DNA from: Halieaceae bacterium
GTDB lineage: Bacteria; Pseudomonadota; Gammaproteobacteria; Pseudomonadales; Halieaceae
NCBI GenBank assembly: GCA_003520285.1
Contig: DOVB01000136.1
Coordinates: 1,301-6,994, forward strand
Reading direction: 5' to 3'
DNA length: 5,694 bases
Shown: one piece after another, positions 1 through 5,694 of the stretch
Layout: the number at the start of each line of letters is the position of its first letter
Numbering within the stretch: the first letter of the stretch is position 1
Position numbers and translations under genes: made by a program
Notes under the pieces: model-generated
The model's database searches: none
Seen by the model: the letters and a program-made list of their open reading frames with translations, nothing else
Told to the model about the DNA's origin: nothing

Positions 1-237
1 CGATTAATCGCTCCTTCGGTGCCAAAAGAAGAAGGTAATTTGTCGATCACTTTCAATGTCACCGACCGAGGATCGGTGCGATCGGTGGAGCGCGTTAGAG
101 TAGACGAGTCAATCGAACTGTCCGCGAGTCGCTTCATACGGCAGTTGCGACGTGCTAAATTTAGGCCTCGCGTTATCGCTGGCGAGACGGTCACAACCGA
201 AAAAATGGAGCAGACCTATGTGTTACCCCAATCGTAA
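1..237 (+). CDS. C-terminal end of a protein with a TonB-C-like domain (5' truncated)
   Basis: Frame 1 is open from the first base to a TAA at 235-237, giving 78 residues. The frame stays open through the left edge, so the GTG at 19 is more likely an internal valine than a start. The visible part resembles the TonB C-terminal fold. It has a beta strand (LSITFNVTDRGSV), a second strand (VERVRVDES), a helix (SASRFIRQLRRA), the family-like KFRPRVIAGETV turn and a last strand (KMEQTYVL). In the family, the stretch before FRP is usually an Ala-rich helix ending in a Trp-containing segment; here it reads RRAKFRP, so the Trp is absent. In TonB such domains contact outer-membrane proteins from the periplasm; many TonB-C-like proteins have other, unknown roles. 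The end overlaps the following lipoprotein gene by 20 bases, which places it in the same operon. The N-terminal part, including any membrane anchor or TPR region, lies outside the window. Confidence 0.65.
   Translation, partial: RLIAPSVPKEEGNLSITFNVTDRGSVRSVERVRVDESIELSASRFIRQLRRAKFRPRVIAGETVTTEKMEQTYVLPQS
207..210 (+). promoter_or_regulatory. Shine-Dalgarno site deciding the start of the Ser-rich lipoprotein
   Basis: GGAG lies 7 bases upstream of the ATG at 218, inside the end of the preceding gene. This spacing is ideal. The start it defines gives a signal peptide that begins directly with a short basic n-region, so 218 is preferred over the in-frame ATG at 152, which would add 22 residues ahead of the signal peptide. 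Confidence 0.65.
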
Positions 238-1315
238 TCGACTCAGTCACTGGCTCTTACTGGGCGCCTTATGCATGGTGCTGACCGGCTGCCCGAGTGC
301 AACTACGCCGACGTCACCGTCAGTGTCACTGCCAACACCAAGTACGCCTGCGTCCAGCTCTAGTTCCAGCTCTAGTTCCAGCTCTCGTTCCAGCTCCAGC
401 TCCAGCTCGAATCCTAGTCCCAGTGCCAGCACCAGCGGGATTCCTAGCGCAAGCTCACAACCACGATCATCACTACCTTCCGCAAACGGCGGTTCACAAA
501 CCGAGAGTGAGCGCTCACAATCACCAGCCTCTGCCACTGCCAGCGCATCAGACAATGACTCTGGCAATCCCGCGCCCTCTTCAGAAAGCGTCGAAGCGGG
601 GAGTGAACCAGGTTTCGTTCTCACAGAGGGGCCCAGTGCCGACGTATCGCTGCCAACACTCAACGATGATATCCCTGCGGCACGGCAGACATCAGGACAA
701 GCTCAAGCTCGAGCAGCAGGTGGCGGAGAAACCTCTGCCAAAGACAACGCAACCACAGGCTCAGGAGACGGTTCAGAAACAGCCTCGAGCTCGACCGATA
801 GGGCGGGCTCTCAATCACAACCTACCACTGGCGCTACCAATGCCAGTACAGGAACAGAAAGTACCGCGGGTACCGCCTCAGGAAGACAAACCCAGACCGA
901 AAAAATTGCCGTGCTCGATGCAGAACTCGAGGCCACAACTTCAGTATTCGATCAAATTATCCGCAGCACTCAAGATCAGCAGCGCAATGAGGCACGTACG
1001 CAATCCCCAGCCACAGATCTCGAGGTCGAGCCCGCAACTGAATCCAGCAACGAATCCTACGGCGCCATGCCTGGCCGGAGCGCAGGAAGTGGCGCTGGCG
1101 GAGCGCCCGGTGCAGGTGGTGGGATGAGATCTGGGCAACCCGCCTCCACTGCGGCCACCGCCCAGTATCCACCGCCGGCCGACATTCCCGATGGGGATAA
1201 TGATGATGTGATCGCGAGGCAGCTGCGCGAAGCTGCGATGCGCGAACCAGATCCAGAAATTCGGGAGAAGCTGTGGCAGGAATATCGCAAATATAAAGGA
1301 CTTAACCAAGGATGA
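218..1315 (+). CDS. Ser-rich, low-complexity lipoprotein with a conserved-looking C-terminal helical module
   Basis: The product is 365 residues. Residues 1-24 form a lipoprotein signal peptide: basic n-region with Arg6 and Arg8, hydrophobic core WLLLGALCMVL, and lipobox LTGC with the lipidated Cys25. Residue +2 is Pro rather than Asp, which under the enterobacterial Lol rule favours the outer membrane. Residues 46-64 are almost pure serine, interrupted by Arg57, and are encoded by a tandem DNA repeat. Residues 65-225 are rich in Ser, Thr, Ala, Gly and Pro and should be disordered. Residues about 226-260 (EKIAVLDAELEATTSVFDQI region) could form an amphipathic helix. Residues 282-320 are Gly/Ala/Pro-rich. 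The last ~45 residues are different: an acidic DIPDGDNDD turn, then the charged helical segment VIARQLREAAMREPDPEIRE and KLWQEYRKYKG. That tail probably carries the specific function, with the linker acting as a flexible tether. The gene overlaps both neighbours. I cannot name a family; the lipoprotein call is firm, the function unknown. Confidence 0.85.
   Translation: MCYPNRNRLSHWLLLGALCMVLTGCPSATTPTSPSVSLPTPSTPASSSSSSSSSSSRSSSSSSSNPSPSASTSGIPSASSQPRSSLPSANGGSQTESERSQSPASATASASDNDSGNPAPSSESVEAGSEPGFVLTEGPSADVSLPTLNDDIPAARQTSGQAQARAAGGGETSAKDNATTGSGDGSETASSSTDRAGSQSQPTTGATNASTGTESTAGTASGRQTQTEKIAVLDAELEATTSVFDQIIRSTQDQQRNEARTQSPATDLEVEPATESSNESYGAMPGRSAGSGAGGAPGAGGGMRSGQPASTAATAQYPPPADIPDGDNDDVIARQLREAAMREPDPEIREKLWQEYRKYKGLNQG
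353..409 (+). repeat. In-frame tandem repeat encoding the poly-Ser tract
   Basis: Two perfect 12-base units TCCAGCTCTAGT (353-364, 365-376) are followed by one variant ending CTCGT (377-388), then three 6-base TCCAGC units (389-406) and TCG. They encode SSSS, SSSS, SSSR, SSSSSS and S, which are residues 46-64 of the lipoprotein. Units are multiples of 3, so gain or loss of a unit keeps the reading frame. The repeat also keeps other frames open, producing long spurious frames on both strands. Confidence 0.9.
1295..1300 (+). promoter_or_regulatory. Probable Shine-Dalgarno site for the second lipoprotein
   Basis: AAAGGA lies 11 bases upstream of the ATG at 1312, within the coding end of the preceding gene. 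A second AAGG at 1308-1311 directly abuts the start codon and is too close to act. The spacing is slightly long, but the ATGA stop/start overlap would allow reinitiation by terminating ribosomes. Confidence 0.45.
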
Positions 1316-2520
1316 ACCGCATCATACGGCGACTCACTCTCGTTATGGCACTCGCGACTCTCGCGGCAGGCTGTGTTTCTCAGTCCATCAAAACAACCTC
1401 AATCCCGGCTGTGGATACGCCGAGTCAGAGCATTGCAGACTCAGAATTACTCGATGTGAGTATTGCCATTTTTGATCCGGGCTTAGATTCAGAGATCGAC
1501 GATGACAGCCCTGTCTTTACCGAAGTCAGGCAAGCCGAAGCCCGCTACATTCCTCAACTCTTGATGGGGTCATTACAAAACAGTGGGGCTTGGGGCGCGG
1601 TGCGAGTGGTGCCCACAGATGATCAACTCACCGACCTCATGATCAGTGGCAAGATAGTACATTCAGATGGGAAAACGCTGACCTTAGAAATCGATGCGGT
1701 CGATGCCACTGGGCACTCCTGGCTCGATGGCAAGCAATATAGCGCCGAGGCTTCGCGTTACGCCTACGCCACAACCACACGCGTCACCCACGACGCTTTT
1801 CAAGCCGTTTACAACCGAATTGCCAACGACCTCTTGGCTCACTTCCAGACCCTGTCGTCAAATCAGCGAGAGAGAGTCAGATCCGTTGCCGAGATGCGCT
1901 TTGCCGAGCGATTTGCAAGCGAAGCATTTGTCGACTACGTGGTGTTTCGTGACGGACGCTACCAACTGCAAAAACTGCCAGCAGATAACGATCCAATGCT
2001 CGAGCGCGTGCGGGTTATTCGGACTCGAGACCAGCTGTATGTCGACACCCTGCAAACGTATTACGAGCAATTCGGCGTCCAGATGCAAGCACCGTATCAA
2101 GAGTGGCGCAAACTCACTTACGAGGAAGCTATCGCACTAGAGCAGATCAAAGCCGAATCCAGGAAAGAACTTATTATCGGCGGTGCCGCAGTTTTAGCCG
2201 GTATCTACGCCTCTGCCAATGGCAATGACGCAGTCACTCGAACTGCCGGCAACGTCGCAATTATGGGCGGTGGTTATATGGTAAAAAGTGGTCTCGACAA
2301 GCGCAACGAGGCCGCCATTCATGTAGAGGCACTGGAAGAACTCGGCGCATCACTTGAAGCAGAAATGACACCACAGATTATAGAACTGAATGATCAGACC
2401 ATCACCTTGACCGGCAGCGTACAAGATCAGTACGCACAGTGGCGCGCTTTACTAGATGATATTTACCGCACTGAAGTGGGTGACTTACCGACAAACACAG
2501 GGCCCACTGACACGCCATGA
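1312..2520 (+). CDS. Lipoprotein with CsgG/LpoB-like N-terminal region and Gly-rich hydrophobic segment
   Basis: The product is 402 residues. Residues 1-20 form a signal peptide (MNRIIRRLTL, three Arg, short hydrophobic core) with lipobox LAAGC and lipidated Cys21, the only cysteine. Val at +2 favours the outer membrane. Residues about 47-180 have an alpha/beta pattern: strand LLDVSIAIFDPG, helix YIPQLLMGSLQNSG, strand AVRVVP, then LTDLMISGKIVHSDGKTLTLEIDAVDATG. The order 'strand, helix, strand, DLMISGKI' recalls CsgG, LpoB and ABC-transport auxiliary lipoproteins; this is a fold-level impression, not a firm family match. Residues 183-285 are charged and mostly helical. Residues about 287-326 are hydrophobic and Gly/Ala-rich (IIGGAAVLAGIYASANG and VAIMGGGYMVKSG), like a glycine-zipper or membrane-inserting hairpin. 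A final helix (residues 331-351) and a strand (ITLTGSV) follow. The ATG overlaps the previous stop as ATGA. No function is assigned. Confidence 0.85.
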   Translation: MNRIIRRLTLVMALATLAAGCVSQSIKTTSIPAVDTPSQSIADSELLDVSIAIFDPGLDSEIDDDSPVFTEVRQAEARYIPQLLMGSLQNSGAWGAVRVVPTDDQLTDLMISGKIVHSDGKTLTLEIDAVDATGHSWLDGKQYSAEASRYAYATTTRVTHDAFQAVYNRIANDLLAHFQTLSSNQRERVRSVAEMRFAERFASEAFVDYVVFRDGRYQLQKLPADNDPMLERVRVIRTRDQLYVDTLQTYYEQFGVQMQAPYQEWRKLTYEEAIALEQIKAESRKELIIGGAAVLAGIYASANGNDAVTRTAGNVAIMGGGYMVKSGLDKRNEAAIHVEALEELGASLEAEMTPQIIELNDQTITLTGSVQDQYAQWRALLDDIYRTEVGDLPTNTGPTDTP

Positions 2521-4031
2521 GCCAAAAAAAACTGCGGCCGCGCCCGTTCAGTCCCTTCCAGCCTGTTGCGGAAAAAGCATCTGAGAATCGCCTGAATATC
2601 ATGGTAATCATAGCGCTCAGCATCAGCTTGATCTTCTTGTTGCTGATCGTCTTTGTCTGGCTACCGAATCGAGTTGCCACCCCCGCACCGATGCTGGACT
2701 CTATCGCAGCTCCTACGCCTGCGTTAAGGCCAAATCCCAGCGCGGAACGCGCCACGTTGGGAAAGCCAGCGGAACCAGGATCACCCTATCAGCAAGCACA
2801 GCAAGCAAAAGCGCGGCAACAAGCCCAGTCTGTTCTAGAATCGATTCTCATTGAGCAAGAGTTACTGCAAGAAGCGCAGGTCATGCGGTGGGCTGAAGCG
2901 CGCTATATCGATGCTGATTTGATTGCGCAGGCAGGCGATGAAGCCTATCGGAGCTCAGAGTTTGAGCGTGCTATCGAACTGTACCAGCAGAGTTTAACTG
3001 AATTACAGCAATTACAAGAGAGTATTCCCGCACGCGCAGAGACGGCAGCGCTAGAGACGCAGCAAGCGATCGAAGCGCTTGATCAAATAGCGGCTAAAGG
3101 TTCACTGGAACGACTCCTGTGGCTCGCGCCAATGGATCCCCGGATCGACTCGTTGGGTAAGTCGGTCGTGCAGCTGCCCTCGATAATCGATTATTTAGCG
3201 CAAGCTGAAACAGCTGTTGCCAGTAACGCCTGGGAGCAAGCCAAACTCGCCATTGACCAAGCCTATGCACTAGATCCAGCACACCCTTTAATAGCAGCAC
3301 AACGAGCAACTATCCTTAAATCATGGCATTCGTTCCGGTTCGATAACGCCATGAGTACTTTTTATACCGCTCTTGATCAAGCGCGCTATGACCCAGCCGA
3401 GCAGGCGCTCGCACAAGCGCGCGTACACCGCCCTAATGACCCTGCGATTGATCAAGCGGCGGAGCAGCTCGAGACCGCCATAACTCAGGAGACCCTCCGG
3501 CGATTGCGCGATGAAGGACAACAATTGATCGATCAAGAGCAGTGGAGTGATGCGATTACCAACTATCAAGACGCCCTAGCACTCGACTCAACGGTCCAAT
3601 ATGCTCTGAACGGCCTTGCTCTTGCACGCCAGCGCTATGAACTAGAACAAACACTCAACACCTTCATTCAAGAACCCGCCAGACTGAGCGATATTGCTAT
3701 CGCCGACGACGCCAGCGAAGCCTTGCGTCGAGCCCAAGCTAAGGACCCAATCGGTCCCAAACTCGCACAACAGTTAACAACGCTCAGTGAACTCTTGCGA
3801 CAAGCGAACCAATCTATCCCTGTCATTGTGCGGTCTGATGGTGCTACCGAAGTGGTTCTGGTGAGACACTCTAAACTGGGTCAATTAGTGAGCACAGAGC
3901 TGGCATTGAGACCCGGCCAATACACCCTAAGAGGCAGCCGCCTGGGCTACCGAGATGTTATTGTCACGTTTACGATCGAGCCAGATTCTGAGGCTGTTGA
4001 GTACTTTATTGCCTGTGAGGAAAAACTCTAA
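2517..4031 (+). CDS. Bitopic inner-membrane protein with periplasmic TPR-like repeats and C-terminal PEGA-like domain
   Basis: The product is 504 residues. A basic cytoplasmic tail (residues 1-27, with Lys4, Lys5, Arg7, Arg9) precedes one transmembrane helix at about 28-49 (IMVIIALSISLIFLLLIVFV), giving an N-in topology with the bulk in the periplasm. Residues 51-90 are a Pro/Ala-rich linker and 91-130 a Gln/Ala/Glu-rich helix with coiled-coil potential. TPR-like helical hairpins follow at about 133-166 (GDEAYRSSEFERAIELYQQS), 223-256 (AWEQAKLAIDQAYALDPAHP), 278-308 and 324-358 (EQWSDAITNYQDALALDS). Residues 433-490 switch to beta structure: IPVIVRSDGATEVVL, then LRPGQYTLRGSRLGYRD, matching the strand, 'PGxYxL' and 'GY' pattern of PEGA domains. 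The only cysteine is Cys500, five residues from the end. The gene starts in an ATGA overlap with only a weak upstream CAGGG (2499-2502, 14 bases away), so translation probably depends on the preceding gene. TPRs bind peptides or proteins, so a scaffold role is inferred. Confidence 0.85.
   Translation: MSQKKLRPRPFSPFQPVAEKASENRLNIMVIIALSISLIFLLLIVFVWLPNRVATPAPMLDSIAAPTPALRPNPSAERATLGKPAEPGSPYQQAQQAKARQQAQSVLESILIEQELLQEAQVMRWAEARYIDADLIAQAGDEAYRSSEFERAIELYQQSLTELQQLQESIPARAETAALETQQAIEALDQIAAKGSLERLLWLAPMDPRIDSLGKSVVQLPSIIDYLAQAETAVASNAWEQAKLAIDQAYALDPAHPLIAAQRATILKSWHSFRFDNAMSTFYTALDQARYDPAEQALAQARVHRPNDPAIDQAAEQLETAITQETLRRLRDEGQQLIDQEQWSDAITNYQDALALDSTVQYALNGLALARQRYELEQTLNTFIQEPARLSDIAIADDASEALRRAQAKDPIGPKLAQQLTTLSELLRQANQSIPVIVRSDGATEVVLVRHSKLGQLVSTELALRPGQYTLRGSRLGYRDVIVTFTIEPDSEAVEYFIACEEKL
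4017..4021 (+). promoter_or_regulatory. Shine-Dalgarno site for the PEGA-FGE gene
   Basis: GAGGA lies 9 bases upstream of the ATG at 4031 and within the last codons of the TPR protein gene. This is one of the two best-placed ribosome sites in the window. It supports 4031 as the start even though that ATG shares its first base with the preceding TAA stop. Confidence 0.65.
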
Positions 4032-5694
4032 TGGCAGCCTCGGACCGACCATTAAAGCCCGCAGAATTTGCGCCTATTAGTGGATCAAAGACTGGCAGCA
4101 ATGGACCCAAGTGGCCCTCTACTCGAACCGTGGCCATAGCACTTGTAGCTGCCGCACTGCTCGGTGTGCTGCTATTTTTATTCAATGCGAAAAGTCTAAA
4201 AGTCATCGTGCAGCCCGCAGATTCTGCCACCATTTCGTTGTCAGGCGGCTTGCACCTCGCCTTAAGTGATCGATTTTTAGTGCTTGAATCCGGCTATCAG
4301 GTGTCGATCACCAGCCCCGGATTCTACCCGACAGCGATTGACTACCAAGTCACCGAGGCAGCTGCCCAAAATTTGACCGTAGCCCTGTCGCCGCTGCCCG
4401 GAGAAATCACCTTTGCGATAACGCCACCAGAGAGTCAACTTTTCCTCGATGGCGAACTGTTTGAGCAGCGAGCATTGCAACTCGTCCCCGGCGATTACCA
4501 ACTAGAAGCGCGAGCGGATCGCTATCAAACCCACAGCCAACTCATCTCGGTGATAGGTAGAGGAATCGCTGAAACCATCGCCATAGAACTGCGGCCCGAC
4601 TGGAGCGACGTTACTTTCACTTCAAAGCCTGAAGGAGCTGATGTTTGGGTAGACGAGCAATTCGTTGGCACAACGCCTATTACACTCGCGTTGCTTGCTG
4701 GCGAGCGCCTGATCAGATTCGAGAAAGTCGCGTATCAGAGCAAGCAACTCTCACTCTCGGTGGAGCCCGAAACCGATGTCATCCACCCTTTAGTCGAACT
4801 TGAACCTGCTAACGGCGTATTGCAAGTCATCACTGAGCCCGATGGGGCCACCGTGCGCGTCAATCAGCGCTATCATGGCCTGACCCCGACCAGCCTCGAC
4901 CTGACGCCGAATCAACTCAGCCTCATTACCATCACCAAGCCTGGATTCAAACCGCAGTCGTTCGAGCGCCAACTGGCACCGGGCACCAGTCGCACTGAAA
5001 TGATCACGCTAAGCCCATCATTAGGCACTATTGAGTTTGAGGTTAGCCCATCAGACGCCGTCATTTACGGCAATGGCCAGCGTTTGGGCACAGGATCCGG
5101 CGTTTATCAGCTACCCGAAACAGCACAGGATATTACGATCGAGAAACCAGGCTATGAGACCTTCAGCACGCAAGTGACGCCGCGCTCGGGTTTAGAACAG
5201 ACCGTAACCACACGCCTATTGACCTTTGCGGAGGCTCGGCGCGCCCGTTTACTGCCCATGGTTACCACCTCCGTCGGGGGCCAGATGACCTTAATCGACA
5301 CGGTCGGCAGCTCGGAATTTATGATGGGAAGCTCGCGGCGGGACTCCGGACGTCGAGCCAATGAAACACAGCGGACCGTCAGGCTCAGCCGGGCGTTCTA
5401 TATCGCGACGACTGAAACCACCAATCAACAGTTCCGAGTGTTCGATACCGAGCACAACTCTGGTGTTATCGCGGGCACATCACTCAATCGCCAGAGCCAA
5501 CCGGTAGTCGAGGTCAGCTGGCAGCGGGCAGCGCAATTCTGTAACTGGCTAAGTGCTCAAGAAGGTCTTCCTCCTTTTTACCGAGAAGAAGGCGGTATCG
5601 TCATTGGATTCAACCCAGAGAGCATTGGATACCGACTCCCCACCGAAGCGGAGTGGGAGTTCGTCAGCAGAGTTCACGCCGACGGCATCCGTCG
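4031..5694 (+). CDS. Membrane-anchored protein with PEGA repeats and an FGE/SUMF1-like domain (3' truncated)
   Basis: The frame is open from the ATG at 4031 to the right edge, giving 554 residues plus a partial codon. A cytoplasmic tail of about 32 residues precedes one transmembrane helix at about 33-51 (TVAIALVAAALLGVLLFLF). The periplasmic part starts with about five PEGA-type beta modules: roughly 57-118, 122-174, 191-245, 260-316 and 331-382. The third is the clearest (SKPEGADVWVDEQFVGTTPI), then the fourth (TEPDGATVRVNQRYHGLTPT); the first and fifth are divergent. A linker (AEARRARLLP) leads to an FGE-sulfatase/SUMF1-type domain from about 415. It shows GGQMTLI, SSEFMMGS, FYIATTETTNQQFRVF, QPVVEVSWQRAAQFCNWLS and GYRLPTEAEWEF, in family order. 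FGE proteins oxidise a sulfatase cysteine to formylglycine, but many relatives do other chemistry (EgtB, PvdO) or only bind partners. The C-terminal half, where FGE's catalytic cysteines lie, is outside the window, so activity cannot be judged. The 1-base overlap with the TPR gene points to co-expression. Confidence 0.9.
   Translation, partial: MAASDRPLKPAEFAPISGSKTGSNGPKWPSTRTVAIALVAAALLGVLLFLFNAKSLKVIVQPADSATISLSGGLHLALSDRFLVLESGYQVSITSPGFYPTAIDYQVTEAAAQNLTVALSPLPGEITFAITPPESQLFLDGELFEQRALQLVPGDYQLEARADRYQTHSQLISVIGRGIAETIAIELRPDWSDVTFTSKPEGADVWVDEQFVGTTPITLALLAGERLIRFEKVAYQSKQLSLSVEPETDVIHPLVELEPANGVLQVITEPDGATVRVNQRYHGLTPTSLDLTPNQLSLITITKPGFKPQSFERQLAPGTSRTEMITLSPSLGTIEFEVSPSDAVIYGNGQRLGTGSGVYQLPETAQDITIEKPGYETFSTQVTPRSGLEQTVTTRLLTFAEARRARLLPMVTTSVGGQMTLIDTVGSSEFMMGSSRRDSGRRANETQRTVRLSRAFYIATTETTNQQFRVFDTEHNSGVIAGTSLNRQSQPVVEVSWQRAAQFCNWLSAQEGLPPFYREEGGIVIGFNPESIGYRLPTEAEWEFVSRVHADGIR

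Noticed and set aside
152..217. Earlier in-frame ATG at 152 as the start of the Ser-rich lipoprotein
   Set aside because: It would add 22 residues before a clear lipoprotein signal peptide and overlap the upstream gene by 86 bases, while ATG 218 has GGAG at ideal spacing.
19..237. GTG at 19 as a true start giving a 72-residue protein
   Set aside because: The frame is open to the left edge and the domain looks like the C-terminal end of a larger protein, so this GTG is probably internal.
353..409. Repeat array considered as CRISPR or a mobile element end
   Set aside because: Units are 6-12 bases, directly abutting, with no spacers and in frame with a lipoprotein gene.
247..663. Minus-strand open frame with an (EL)n repeat
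   Set aside because: It is antisense to the poly-Ser coding repeat; the Glu-Leu pattern is the reverse complement of AGCTCC units. No ribosome site or credible protein.
297..1127. Plus-strand overlapping frame of 276 residues with LVPALVPALVPA
   Set aside because: A shifted reading of the same repeat and low-complexity region within the lipoprotein gene; no signal peptide or domain, and the composition (His/Gln/Pro-rich) looks random.
941..1309. Several minus-strand frames opposite the 3' end of the Ser-rich lipoprotein
   Set aside because: They lie fully inside a well-supported gene and show no recognisable protein features.
2163..2290. Hydrophobic Gly-rich stretch considered as a frameshifted fusion with another gene
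   Set aside because: The reading frame is continuous, with helical sequence on both sides and no sign of a broken second start.
2402..2755. Minus-strand frame of 117 residues across the junction of two genes
   Set aside because: It is antisense to the end of one coherent gene and to the transmembrane region of the next; no family resemblance.

Overview
The window lies inside one tightly packed, plus-strand gene cluster from a Gram-negative bacterium. Two consecutive lipoproteins with classical lipoboxes, two single-span inner-membrane proteins with large periplasmic parts and a TonB-C-like domain together need a double-membrane envelope. Moderate GC and the protein style suggest a gammaproteobacterium, possibly marine, but this placement is an inference without any taxonomic marker.

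Layout. (1) Bases 1-237 hold the C-terminal end of a protein whose last ~65 residues look like a TonB C-terminal domain. (2) 218-1315 encodes a Ser/Thr/Ala/Gly-rich lipoprotein: lipobox, poly-Ser tract, long disordered linker and a short charged helical module at the C-terminus. (3) 1312-2520 encodes a second lipoprotein with an N-terminal alpha/beta region loosely like CsgG/LpoB/ABC-auxiliary lipoproteins and a Gly-rich hydrophobic stretch near its C-terminus. (4) 2517-4031 encodes a bitopic inner-membrane protein with TPR-like helical repeats in the periplasm and a PEGA-like beta domain at the end. (5) 4031 to the right edge encodes a bitopic protein with about five PEGA-type beta repeats followed by the start of a formylglycine-generating-enzyme-like (FGE/SUMF1) domain, cut by the window.

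Successive genes overlap by 20, 4, 4 and 1 bases. There is no intergenic space, and no promoter or terminator is visible, so this is the interior of an operon with likely translational coupling. All five products are predicted to act in the envelope. The simplest reading is a trans-envelope assembly: two outer-membrane lipoproteins facing two inner-membrane-anchored scaffold proteins, plus a TonB-like component. I do not recognise it as a named system and no function can be assigned from sequence alone. No RNA genes, mobile elements, CRISPR arrays or origins were seen. The other long open frames are shadows of these genes.
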